Part shown: positions 21,360 to 28,751 of the stretch, one piece after another | How the letters are laid out: each line of letters opens with the position of its first letter | Numbering within the stretch: the first letter of the stretch is position 1 | Virus record (IMG/VR): IMGVR_UViG_3300036715_000363 | Span: 1 to 64,000 of that record | From: a virus | Length of the DNA: 64,000 nt | Reading direction: 5' to 3' (one strand) | Program-made: the position numbers and the translations under genes | The notes under the pieces: model-generated | What the model was told of the DNA's origin: nothing | Seen by the model: the letters and a program-made list of their open reading frames with translations, nothing else | The model's database searches: none

Positions 21360-22580
21360 TTATGCTACTTTTTTACCTTTATCAACAGATGCTATACCGT
21401 GAACCATACCAAGTTTTGCAACTGAGTATTCGTCAGCCACTGGTAAACCTTCTAAGGCACGCCATACAGCATACAGGTCAACTAAGAAGCGTTTGATCAT
21501 GTAGCGTATTGCCATGTTGTGTTTATGTAAGTCAGTCTTTTCATCGTGTCTAGGGCTGTTATTTAAACGATGTTTATAGTCATAATAAATCTGACCATAT
21601 TTACTATACTCAGTTTCAACAGCGTAACCACGACTCTTTAAGAAAGATGTTACTTCATAATCAATCTTATTATTAGAATCAGAATCATATTCAAAACCTA
21701 ATGTAGTAGCCATCTCTAACCGCTTACCAGCTCCTAACTTTACACCATCTACCTTAGTAACACCGGTCCGTAAAAAGCTACCACCCAATACACCAACTAG
21801 CTTTGTCTTTAAGAATGGATTGAAGGTTATAGAGTTACGCACTGCCATCTCACCGTCTTTAGATTTATACTCCACTTTTTCAAGACACCATTCTTTACGT
21901 GAACGACCGACACTACTAAATGCAACTGGATAACGATCATGTGCTAACATTACTTTACCAAGGTTTTCTGGATTTGATTTAAACTGCGCAACTTCCCAAC
22001 CTGGTATGACATGTTCTTTACCTAATTCATCGGTGTAATGACCAATTTCCACAGCATCTAATCCAGCATACTTCCACAGACTAGATGAATATTCTGCTGC
22101 CGCTATATCTATTTCAGATATAATCACACCAGCCATCTGTGGACCAATGCCCTCAATATTTGCTAGGAACTTATCATAGATAGGAACACCTTTTAAAGCA
22201 TTACCTAACTGATTAAACTGGGATTCTTCATTTTCAAGAATCTTCATGTAGTTGTCAACTAAGATAAGTTCACCATACTCAGTAATTAGATCATCACCTT
22301 TAAACTTTTTCATTGAAGGTAATTTACCAGACACAATACCCGTTTCTTCACTGAAGTTTTCTTCAATGATACCATCAGTTATGCGCTGGTAAGATTTGCG
22401 AAGCTTGGCTAGTAATTTCTTACTCTCTTTATCCAGCTGTTCTTCAGTCATGCCGTTAGTTTCTAAACCTACCTTCACTTTGAAGATAGCGGTTACGCGG
22501 TTACCAGTTTGTATACGTAACTTTTGCAAGTCATAAGTACCACGAACCATAGTGCGAATAAGTGAGTTAATTAATTCCAT
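21360..22580 (-). CDS. IS110-like helix-hairpin-helix (Transposase_20-type) phage protein
   Basis: 406 residues, ribosome-binding site AGGAG. The core ANIEGIGPQMAGVIISEI and SSLWKYAGLDAV matches the C-terminal Transposase_20 domain of IS110/IS1111 recombinases. It is followed by GRSRKEW, ITFNPFLKTKLVGVLGGSFL and HNMAIRYMIKRFLVDLYAVW, which recur in stand-alone relatives. The N-terminal DEDD RuvC-like catalytic domain of true IS110 transposases is absent, and I see no element ends around it. It therefore probably binds structured DNA rather than transposing. It has its own early-type promoter and terminator. Confidence 0.7.
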   Translation of the reverse strand: MELINSLIRTMVRGTYDLQKLRIQTGNRVTAIFKVKVGLETNGMTEEQLDKESKKLLAKLRKSYQRITDGIIEENFSEETGIVSGKLPSMKKFKGDDLITEYGELILVDNYMKILENEESQFNQLGNALKGVPIYDKFLANIEGIGPQMAGVIISEIDIAAAEYSSSLWKYAGLDAVEIGHYTDELGKEHVIPGWEVAQFKSNPENLGKVMLAHDRYPVAFSSVGRSRKEWCLEKVEYKSKDGEMAVRNSITFNPFLKTKLVGVLGGSFLRTGVTKVDGVKLGAGKRLEMATTLGFEYDSDSNNKIDYEVTSFLKSRGYAVETEYSKYGQIYYDYKHRLNNSPRHDEKTDLHKHNMAIRYMIKRFLVDLYAVWRALEGLPVADEYSVAKLGMVHGIASVDKGKKVA

Positions 22581-22623
22581 TTTACTACTCCTATAATAGA
22601 CTCAATACAAAATTGTATTAACA

Positions 22624-22639
22624 TCATAGTAGTTATATA
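22624..22639 (-). promoter_or_regulatory. Early-type promoter motif, copy 6
   Basis: Minus strand TATATAACTACTATGA, 44 bp before the ATG at 22580 of the IS110-like gene. Confidence 0.7.
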
Positions 22640-22668
22640 TGACTAAATATTAATAGAATATAAAAAAA

Positions 22669-22691
22669 ATAGAGACCATTACAGTCTCTAT
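22669..22691. terminator. Hairpin terminator after the 36-bp array
   Basis: Arms ATAGAGAC / GTCTCTAT with a 7-nt loop, flanked by A and T runs. It ends the transcript that starts at promoter copy 7. Confidence 0.75.
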
Positions 22692-23085
22692 TTTTTATAC
22701 TTTGGATCATTGGGTTACTACGTTTCCGTGATACATTAGTGATTATTGGGTTACTTTCTTTGTTTGATACACTAATAAAACTTGGTTTACTTTGCCTGGG
22801 TGATACATTAGACAGTTTTGGTTTACTTAAATTTTCTGATACATTTAAAGCTGTTGGTTTACTTTTTAGATTTGATACACTATTTTAAAATGGTTTACTT
22901 CTCTTGGTTGATACATTTTTTGATTCTGGTTTACTCTTCTTGAATGATGCACTAATTTCCAATGGTTTACTTAGCCCTTTTTGATACACTATTATTTTTT
23001 GGGTTACTTATTTCTTCAGATACACTATCTTTAATTGGGTTACTTCCATTGCTTGATACACTATTAATACCTGGGTTACATTGAT
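22690..23085 (-). pseudogene. Possible broken gene for a 12-residue-repeat protein
   Basis: Read on the minus strand, each 36-bp unit gives S-K/N-P-xxx-N/S-V-S-xxx. The first units (23085 to about 23000) are in one frame and meet a stop (AAG TAA) where one unit has 37 bp. The remaining units are in the next frame, with one internal TAA near 22885. There is no ATG with a ribosome-binding site at the expected distance: the only ATG there is followed at once by TAA. Either the gene has decayed or the array was never translated. Confidence 0.35.
22712..23085 (-). repeat. 36-bp tandem array, eleven units
   Basis: On the plus strand the word GGTTTAC or GGGTTAC starts at 22712, 22748, 22784, 22820, 22856, 22892, 22928, 22964, 23001, 23037 and 23073: exactly 36 bp apart except one 37-bp step. 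Each unit has two conserved 9-mers (minus strand AGTAAACCA and AATGTATCA types) separated by 9-bp blocks that differ in every unit. The array occupies the long gene-free stretch 22581-23241 and is framed by promoter copy 7 and the hairpin 22669-22691. Confidence 0.85.
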
Positions 23086-23121
23086 TTACTGATAAAAATA
23101 TAATACATTTCTGTAGTATAT

Positions 23122-23137
23122 TCATAGTAGTTATATA
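23122..23137 (-). promoter_or_regulatory. Early-type promoter motif, copy 7 (array promoter)
   Basis: Minus strand TATATAACTACTATGA. It points into the 36-bp array. It is the only copy with no ribosome-binding site and open start codon downstream. Confidence 0.7.
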
Positions 23138-23161
23138 TGGTTATATTTATTTAGAAACAAC

Positions 23162-23190
23162 TAAATAGAGGGCACTACACCCTCTATTTA
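23162..23190. terminator. Hairpin terminator
   Basis: Arms TAAATAGAGGG / CCCTCTATTTA with a 7-nt loop. It ends the minus-strand chain 23242-25916. Confidence 0.8.
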
Positions 23191-23241
23191 TTATGCACGT
23201 TCAGCTATTCCTTTGTGCATTAAAATAAAAAATAATAATAT

Positions 23242-24537
23242 TTATTTTGATTTAACTACTAACTCAATATTTCTAATACCCTGCTCCACTATATTTAAAG
23301 CCTTGGCTGTATTACCACGACTAAAGTTAAATGATGAAGCTGATGTATTATAAATAATAATTGATGAGCGTAACATTAATCTATAGCTTGCTAATAAATA
23401 TTTAATTAACAGATCAGCTAAAAAAGGTATACTTAGGATAGCATCAGCAAATATATCGTGTGCACCATATCTAGATAAATGCGTAATTAAGGTATTATAT
23501 TCTCTACTAGCGGCAATAGTATCATCTACAGTATCTAATATTTTAATTAAATAATCTATATCAACATCTTTAAATAAAACATGGTCTGAAAATATTGGTA
23601 AACCAAATTTATCTTTACGTACTACAGTCATATAAAAATTTTCATACTGTTGTTTTAAACTATCAATATTATCTAATTTATAACTACCGTTTAAAGGCGT
23701 ATCTATTTCTAAACTACTTAAACCTAATAATACATCAGATACATAAAAATTATTTTCTGGTGTAGAATTAATCTTCTTAACAGAAGGTAGTTTAATAGAA
23801 CCTAAAATTAAATGTTCTAAAGACTTAAACATTTTTACAAAGTTATCATTATATCCAGTAACAGGTGATAATAAAGTTTTTATAGAACTAAGAAAATCAT
23901 CTTTAGTAAACTTACCAGTTAATCGTAATAATCCTGTTGAAAAATTACTTGCTGTTTTAAGTTCTTTTAAATATTCATCTTTACCAGTAACTGCTTTACC
24001 TTCAGATCCAACTCTACAGTTTTTAGTAACTCGTACATTAAAACTAGCTTTAGATTTATATGACTTTAATTCATTTAAGCGAATGCGTAATCTAGCAGAT
24101 TTTCTATTCTGAAATTGAATGAATACATAATTGGCTTGTGAGTTATCTACCATTTTCTTAATAACATTACCTAAAGAACTACCTACAGACTTTATAGCAC
24201 CAAAAATTACTTCACCTAATTCTTCTGTACTTATTACTTCAATAGAATTATCTTCAAAAGATTTTACACTATTAGTAATAACTCCATTCATACTTAATAT
24301 ACGTAAATCACCTTGTATATCTTCTTTAGATATAGTTAATGAATTATTATTAGTGCCATTTATATAAACTTCATATAAATTTTCTATAGCTATTAAGTTA
24401 TTTTCAGTATCTGTAGATATACTATCAATATCATTATTAATTAAATCGTTATTATTAGATATCTGGTTTAATTCATCATCATAATCTAAACTATCAATTA
24501 TTGTTGGATCTATTTCTTCTAAAACTATATCATTCAT
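23242..24537 (-). CDS. Unknown protein, possibly virion interior
   Basis: 431 residues, ribosome-binding site AAGGAAAG. The first 55 residues are Asp/Asn/Ile-rich and look disordered; then comes ELGEVIFGAIKSVGSSLGNV, followed by a long mainly helical body. An acidic leader followed by an amphipathic helical region recalls the head-interior proteins coded at 50538-53467. The resemblance is of layout only, with no shared motif long enough to be sure. Confidence 0.45.
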   Translation of the reverse strand: MNDIVLEEIDPTIIDSLDYDDELNQISNNNDLINNDIDSISTDTENNLIAIENLYEVYINGTNNNSLTISKEDIQGDLRILSMNGVITNSVKSFEDNSIEVISTEELGEVIFGAIKSVGSSLGNVIKKMVDNSQANYVFIQFQNRKSARLRIRLNELKSYKSKASFNVRVTKNCRVGSEGKAVTGKDEYLKELKTASNFSTGLLRLTGKFTKDDFLSSIKTLLSPVTGYNDNFVKMFKSLEHLILGSIKLPSVKKINSTPENNFYVSDVLLGLSSLEIDTPLNGSYKLDNIDSLKQQYENFYMTVVRKDKFGLPIFSDHVLFKDVDIDYLIKILDTVDDTIAASREYNTLITHLSRYGAHDIFADAILSIPFLADLLIKYLLASYRLMLRSSIIIYNTSASSFNFSRGNTAKALNIVEQGIRNIELVVKSK

Positions 24538-24554
24538 AATAATACTTTCCTTAC

Positions 24555-24722
24555 TTAATCGTTAAATTTTAAATGTTTATTTGATGTTACTTCTTTTGGT
24601 AGCTTGCCAGTAGCATATGAAGTTTTGGTAGAAGTTTGACAAATTTTAATTGCTTCTGGTTTAGTTCTACCTGTCTTCATTACTGCTTCCACACATTTAG
24701 ATACTTTAGTTCCTTCCGGCAT
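24555..24722 (-). CDS. Small phage protein of the ICQ-TGK type
   Basis: 55 residues: MPEGTKVSKCVEAVMKTGR, then KPEAIKICQTST and SYATGKLPK. Short proteins with the order Cys-helix, AI.ICQ.ST, TGK.P are common near structural genes of large phages; their function is unknown. Ribosome-binding site AAAGGATA. Confidence 0.6.
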   Translation of the reverse strand: MPEGTKVSKCVEAVMKTGRTKPEAIKICQTSTKTSYATGKLPKEVTSNKHLKFND

Positions 24723-24738
24723 TATATATTATCCTTTA

Positions 24739-25470
24739 TTAATTAAAGTATTTTTCATATTTATTCATTCTTAAATATCTTACACTCGATACGTGGGTTC
24801 TATTTATATCGCAGGCGCTTCTATTTCCATAGATTACTTTCTTACTTTTAGAACAGGTAACTTCCACATTCTTAAACCATATTTGTGGATTACAATTTCT
24901 AGTTAGCCCACATAAACGTCTATCTTTATTTAAACCACCCATACCGCCATTATAAGCTGCATCAGCAAAGTTAATTCTTTCTGCTGTATCAGATACATTA
25001 TAGAGTGTTTTATAATTATCTCTAGTCATTAAAATGATAGATCTAATTTGTAAGTCTGGTCTCTGTATTATATTTGACCAAGACATTTCTTTTAATTCAG
25101 CATAATGTCTTCGTCTTAAATCAGCTAAGTTATCACCACGCACAGTACCATTAGCAGCATAAGAGACCGTGAGTTGTCCTAAACCTGCGCCAAATTCTCG
25201 ACTAGTCTTTAATTGAGAGGTAGGACTCCAGCATCTAGAATTAGTTAAACTAATACAAGATTCTTGTTCAATTAAACCACCTAGATACCAAGGAGTAGGT
25301 AATTCACTAAAATATAATTTTTGTTCCTTAACTACTACTGGTAATAATGGTATTGCTTTAGCTGGTATATATGTCTTTACATCTACTGCTTTTGCATCTC
25401 TAACATTAATTAAAGACAGAAGTGTATATAAAAACAAACTAATAATAACTATAATTTTCCAATTAAACAT
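24739..25470 (-). CDS. Lytic-transglycosylase-like lysis protein with membrane anchor
   Basis: 243 residues. The N-terminus (IIVIISLFLYTLLSLINV, residues 6-23) is a signal anchor or signal peptide. The domain has the lysozyme-like SLT pattern: YLGGLIEQESCISL with the catalytic Glu, REFGAGLGQLT, and FADAAYNGGMGGL. It would cut peptidoglycan glycan strands from the periplasmic side. Six or more Cys suit an exported protein. It starts inside the stop of the membrane-protein gene before it (TAATG overlap), so the two are made together, as expected for a lysis cassette. Confidence 0.78.
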   Translation of the reverse strand: MFNWKIIVIISLFLYTLLSLINVRDAKAVDVKTYIPAKAIPLLPVVVKEQKLYFSELPTPWYLGGLIEQESCISLTNSRCWSPTSQLKTSREFGAGLGQLTVSYAANGTVRGDNLADLRRRHYAELKEMSWSNIIQRPDLQIRSIILMTRDNYKTLYNVSDTAERINFADAAYNGGMGGLNKDRRLCGLTRNCNPQIWFKNVEVTCSKSKKVIYGNRSACDINRTHVSSVRYLRMNKYEKYFN

Positions 25471-25805
25471 TAGCTAGATACTGCCGCGAATACTAGAATT
25501 GAAATAGCTACCATTATTAGACCAAAGCCAATAACTGCTAACCCAGCACCATTAGAACTCTCTAGAGCTTTCTTTATTAATACTTGTAAATCAGCTTCTG
25601 GATAATCCATTAAAGCTTTTCTAGACATATGCAGAATAGCCGTATAGATAACAGTCTTTGATAAAAAAAGAATCATTGCTACAGTACTAGCACCAAACTC
25701 TAATTGCTTAATTAAACCAAAATCAGGGTCAGTAGCTACCCATAAAGCAATAACTAATAATGTACCAACAAACATATAGATGTTACGAAAGCGATATTTA
25801 TTCAT
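25470..25805 (-). CDS. Holin-like membrane protein
   Basis: 111 residues, ribosome-binding site TAGGAG. Three hydrophobic segments: 9-24 (IYMFVGTLLVIALWVA), about 37-60 (FGASTVAMILFLSKTVIYTA) and 87-109 (GLAVIGFGLIMVAISILVFA). A DPDFG motif precedes the second and an acidic helix lies between the second and third. Size, topology and one-base overlap with the transglycosylase-like gene fit a holin, but holins share little sequence, so this rests on context. Confidence 0.55.
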   Translation of the reverse strand: MNKYRFRNIYMFVGTLLVIALWVATDPDFGLIKQLEFGASTVAMILFLSKTVIYTAILHMSRKALMDYPEADLQVLIKKALESSNGAGLAVIGFGLIMVAISILVFAAVSS

Positions 25806-25829
25806 TTAAAACTCCTAAGTTATATTACA

Positions 25830-25916
25830 TTAACAACAATAAAAAGAATCAACTTCATAGTCACAGCTAAAAAATGATAATCGGTCTGCTTCTATATTAA
25901 ATATTTGATACCTCAT
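25830..25916 (-). CDS. Small Cys-rich ORF (28 residues)
   Basis: MRYQIFNIEADRLSFFSCDY, ending in FYCC. It has a strong AAGGAG site. It lies between the terminator 25961-25990 and the holin-like gene. Too short for any assignment. Confidence 0.4.
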   Translation of the reverse strand: MRYQIFNIEADRLSFFSCDYEVDSFYCC

Positions 25917-25960
25917 TTGAATCTCCTTAAAAAAAAATAATACTTCAAATGATTGGGGTT

Positions 25961-25990
25961 AAAAAAATAGGGAAATCAATCCCTATTTTT
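25961..25990. terminator. Hairpin terminator after repeat gene 3
   Basis: Arms AAAAATAGGG / CCCTATTTTT with an 8-nt loop and A/T runs on both sides. Confidence 0.8.
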
Positions 25991-26031
25991 AATTAGTTAA
26001 TCCTTTTCACGCTTCTATTTACAATTCCTAA

Positions 26032-26502
26032 TCAATGTTTAACTAATGGTAAATTACGATACCATACCTTTTTAGCTAAAGGAGTATCTGGTAGTTTAGT
26101 TACCAGAGGTAAATCTTTATACCAAACCTTTTCAGCTAAAGGTGTGTTTGGTAATATGTTAACCACTGGTATATCAAAATACATTATTTCTTTAGCTAAA
26201 GGAGTATCTGGTAATACTTTAACTAATTGTAAATTAACGCAATATACTATATTAGCTAAAGGAGTATCTGGTAATACTTTTACCTTTGGTAAATTAACGT
26301 ACTCTATTTTTTTAGCTAAGGGTGTGGATGGTAATGATTCTACTAGTGGTAGGCTAACATACGACACTTTTTCAGCTAGAGGTGTTTCTGGTAACTTAGT
26401 TACCAGAGGTAAATCAATATACCGAATGTCCTTAGCTATAGCTGCAGCAGCTATAGCCTCATCATTAAATTCACTATATTCTACATTATCAATCTTAATC
26501 AT
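26032..26502 (-). CDS. 20-residue-repeat protein 3 (six repeats)
   Basis: 156 residues: the 30-residue cap (MIKIDNVEYSEFND, then AIAAAAIAK), six repeats of exactly 20 and LPLVKH. It is the shortest of four paralogues and the only one directly behind an early-type promoter (copy 8, 43 bp away). The cap contains the palindrome GCTATAGCTGC-A-GCAGCTATAGC shared by the family. KDIRYIDLPLVT is shared with repeat gene 1. A solenoid-type binding role is possible; nothing catalytic is seen. Confidence 0.8.
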   Translation of the reverse strand: MIKIDNVEYSEFNDEAIAAAAIAKDIRYIDLPLVTKLPETPLAEKVSYVSLPLVESLPSTPLAKKIEYVNLPKVKVLPDTPLANIVYCVNLQLVKVLPDTPLAKEIMYFDIPVVNILPNTPLAEKVWYKDLPLVTKLPDTPLAKKVWYRNLPLVKH

Positions 26503-26544
26503 TTTGAATCTCCTAATATAAATAAAGAAATTGTACAGTAACGT

Positions 26545-26560
26545 TCATTAAAGTTATATA
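26545..26560 (-). promoter_or_regulatory. Early-type promoter motif, copy 8
   Basis: Minus strand TATATAACTTTAATGA, 43 bp before the ATG of repeat gene 3. Confidence 0.7.
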
Positions 26561-26607
26561 TGGTTGAAAAATAAATGAAATCAAATATTTTAAATAAAGA
26601 TATAAAA

Positions 26608-26640
26608 CATTACTACTAGGTCATTGACCTAGTAGTAATG
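26608..26640. terminator. Hairpin terminator at the end of the fiber cluster
   Basis: 14-bp arms CATTACTACTAGGT / ACCTAGTAGTAATG with a 5-nt loop, then UUUUAU on the minus strand. It follows the last fiber-cluster gene. Confidence 0.8.
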
Positions 26641-26666
26641 AATTTAATTTTGTATATCTCCTTAAA

Positions 26667-26951
26667 TTAATACAAACCTTCTCCGAATACATTGCAGAAT
26701 ACTGTATTATCTTCTAAAGCTTCAATCTCATGCCATTCATTTTCTTTTAAAAGAATAGGTTGTGAGTCTTTATTTAAAGTATAAGTATTATTTTCTTTGC
26801 GTACTATAATACTACCATTATGACACTGCGTAGCATGTGCATAAGCATGTTCATGTTTAGGTAAGCCTTCACCTAAATTAGCATGGAAAGTATTTATAGT
26901 AGCTCCATTAATACTAAAAGTAAATTTAGGTGCTATTAATGTTGTACTCAT
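26667..26951 (-). CDS. Small cupin-like protein
   Basis: 94 residues. LPKHEHAYAHATQCHNGSII at about 30-50 carries a cluster of His and is followed by ILLKENEWHEIEAL, which together resemble the two metal-binding motifs of a one-domain cupin. The start overlaps the preceding stop (ATGA). Cupin-like proteins beside tail fibers occur in other phages; whether it is structural or enzymatic cannot be told. Confidence 0.6.
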   Translation of the reverse strand: MSTTLIAPKFTFSINGATINTFHANLGEGLPKHEHAYAHATQCHNGSIIVRKENNTYTLNKDSQPILLKENEWHEIEALEDNTVFCNVFGEGLY

Positions 26952-27202
26952 ACAGATGTTAATCCACTAGTAGTAGGTTGAGGAGCTGGTGCTGGTGGAG
27001 GAGGTGGTGGTACATATGCAGCTATATCGCCATACATTCCAGCTACAGCATTATTAAATAGAGTTACGCCATGAGGCTCGACATCGTTTGGACTAGCGCC
27101 AAATGGAATCTCAGTAGGAAACTCTTCAAACTTTACTACTAGACTAATAAAAGTACTTTCGGCATTTATATATGCTGGCGAATGTGCTGATTGAATATTC
27201 AT
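26948..27202 (-). CDS. Small fiber-cluster protein with poly-proline segment
   Basis: 84 residues, ribosome-binding site AAAGGAAA. EIPFGASPNDVEPHGVTLFN then GMYGDIAAY resembles short fiber-assembly or tip proteins; a run of prolines (VPPPPPPAPAPQP) follows near residue 64. Coupled to the cupin-like gene. Confidence 0.55.
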   Translation of the reverse strand: MNIQSAHSPAYINAESTFISLVVKFEEFPTEIPFGASPNDVEPHGVTLFNNAVAGMYGDIAAYVPPPPPPAPAPQPTTSGLTSV

Positions 27203-27225
27203 TACTATTTTCCTTTATAAAATAA

Positions 27226-28056
27226 TTAAGCCACGCGTACAAATAAGTTAATATAAGTATATGAAGTTGATTGATTACCGCAGCAGTTGTTAGCAACAGC
27301 TGAAGCAATAACGCTACCCATACACCTCCAAGTACCAGCTGGTAATGATATACCATTATTAACAAATGGCTGAGAAGGTATATTAGTATATAATGAATTA
27401 ACAGTTAATGCATAACCAGTAGAATTAATATATGAGGACCCAATAGCATCATAAGTAGTAGCAGCACTAGTACCATCTACACCTGCTGGACCTTGAGAGC
27501 CAGTAGCTCCTGTAGCACCTTGAGGACCTGTAGCACCAATAGCACCTTGTGGACCTGTTGCTCCAGTAGCACCTGTAGGGCCTTGTGGACCTACAGCACC
27601 AGCAGCAGCAGTTACGCAATTAGCAAATATAATATCAGTTAAAGATGGACTTACATTCAATGTAAAGCTAGTACCGTTGGTAGCTACATAGTCAGTAGTA
27701 TCTAACAGTATACCATTTTTATATACGTCTAGATAACCAACCACGTAATTAAATGTTTTTACTGGATTTGTACTATTTATAAATTCAGCTCTATTAGTAG
27801 TACCGCCACCAGAACTACCAGCAGCGCTAATCATGATGCTAGTAGCATCTGGATAACTAATAGATACACCTGAACCAGATACTAAATTTAATGCACCAGC
27901 TTTATTGTTTAAAGTACTTACTACAGTAGTACCAATGGCAGATAAATCACTCTGTAGTGCGGCGTCTGCATTAGTACGATTTGTTATTTCTGTGTTTAGT
28001 TGGTCCACTGTAGCAGCATTAACTGGTATGGGTGGATTACTTAAATATCTAGACAT
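27226..28056 (-). CDS. Tail fiber with collagen-like stalk
   Basis: 276 residues, ribosome-binding site AAGGAAA. The N-terminal 150 residues contain a coiled-coil-like helix and a small beta domain. Residues 153-195 are an unbroken G-x-y run of about 14 triplets ([15 protein letters not shown] type), a collagen-like trimeric stalk. The last 80 residues are a probable receptor-facing tip ([15 protein letters not shown]). It shares the N-terminal [20 protein letters not shown] style with the RCC1-like fiber (LNTEINNRISGDNALNASL), so both may attach to the same holder. Confidence 0.75.
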   Translation of the reverse strand: MSRYLSNPPIPVNAATVDQLNTEITNRTNADAALQSDLSAIGTTVVSTLNNKAGALNLVSGSGVSISYPDATSIMISAAGSSGGGTTNRAEFINSTNPVKTFNYVVGYLDVYKNGILLDTTDYVATNGTSFTLNVSPSLTDIIFANCVTAAAGAVGPQGPTGATGATGPQGAIGATGPQGATGATGSQGPAGVDGTSAATTYDAIGSSYINSTGYALTVNSLYTNIPSQPFVNNGISLPAGTWRCMGSVIASAVANNCCGNQSTSYTYINLFVRVA

Positions 28057-28078
28057 ATAAATATTTCCTTAATAAAAA

Positions 28079-28189
28079 TTATGGTGAAGGTGGTAAGCCG
28101 GCTATCATAGCATCGAGAGTAGGCGTTATACCTGTACCTGTTTTAGCAGCATTAAATATGGAATACCAATAATCCCATACTCTTGACAT
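28079..28189 (-). CDS. Small fiber-cluster ORF (36 residues)
   Basis: MSRVWDYWYSIFNAAKTGTG, ending GLPPSP, with AAAGGATT before the ATG. Aromatic-rich start. It fills a gap between fiber genes. Unknown. Confidence 0.45.
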   Translation of the reverse strand: MSRVWDYWYSIFNAAKTGTGITPTLDAMIAGLPPSP

Positions 28190-28207
28190 ACAAGAATCCT
28201 TTAAAAA

Positions 28208-28245
28208 TATCTACTACGATATAACTGAATATATCGTAGTAGATA
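28208..28245. terminator. Hairpin terminator
   Basis: 16-bp arms TATCTACTACGATATA / TATATCGTAGTAGATA with a 6-nt loop, just after the stop of the fiber-assembly gene at 28251. Confidence 0.75.
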
Positions 28246-28250
28246 TAAGT

Positions 28251-28751
28251 TTAATTAACTACACTAGGATCTACTAAAGGTGTTAAATCCATTCCAGGCT
28301 TAGTGATAGAATCCATTAAGAAAAAGTTATTACGTTGAGTAACAAACCAAGCACCGAATGCAGGTAAATCAGTATCAGTAATTGGCATTGTAGTACCATT
28401 ACTAAACTTCAGTACTGTATTAGTTACGCCATGTTGAGTAGCTAAAGAATATTGCATTAAGCCATTAGCATCATCACTAGTAAAACTAACTAAGTAATCA
28501 TTACCATTTAAGCTATAATTACTACCTGTGTTCATTGCTACTTTTCTATCATTGTAATCGCTAATGGCTTTAAGATTAGCATCTTCTACTATAGTTACTA
28601 CATTGTTTGAAAATACTAATTGCTCATATGTTTTAGTAACTTGTGGTATATCCCCATTATAAGGAAAATAACCATTAGCTAACATATTATCATCAGCTAC
28701 TTCACCAGCTAAAGTAACACTATTATCTGAACTAACTCTAATATAGATCAT
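28251..28751 (-). CDS. Tail fiber assembly-like protein (DUF4376-like)
   Basis: 166 residues. YLVSFTSDDANGLMQYSLAT, then FSNGTTMPITDTDLPAFGAW and FVTQRNNFF resemble the C-terminal domain of phage fiber-assembly proteins. Its start overlaps the stop of the RCC1-like fiber (ATGA), the usual arrangement for a fiber and its chaperone. Confidence 0.65.
   Translation of the reverse strand: MIYIRVSSDNSVTLAGEVADDNMLANGYFPYNGDIPQVTKTYEQLVFSNNVVTIVEDANLKAISDYNDRKVAMNTGSNYSLNGNDYLVSFTSDDANGLMQYSLATQHGVTNTVLKFSNGTTMPITDTDLPAFGAWFVTQRNNFFLMDSITKPGMDLTPLVDPSVVN

Noticed and set aside
21360-22580. Active IS110 insertion sequence
   Set aside because: There is no DEDD domain and no recognisable element ends, and the gene has its own phage-type promoter and terminator like its neighbours.
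22712-23085. CRISPR array
   Set aside because: The unit is 36 bp, but conserved parts are 9-mers and variable blocks only 9 bp, far from CRISPR repeat and spacer sizes. There are no cas genes, and the unit length fits a 12-codon repeat.
23191-23220. Nine-residue ORF MHKGIAERA
   Set aside because: Too short, with no ribosome-binding site, lying between a stop codon and a terminator.
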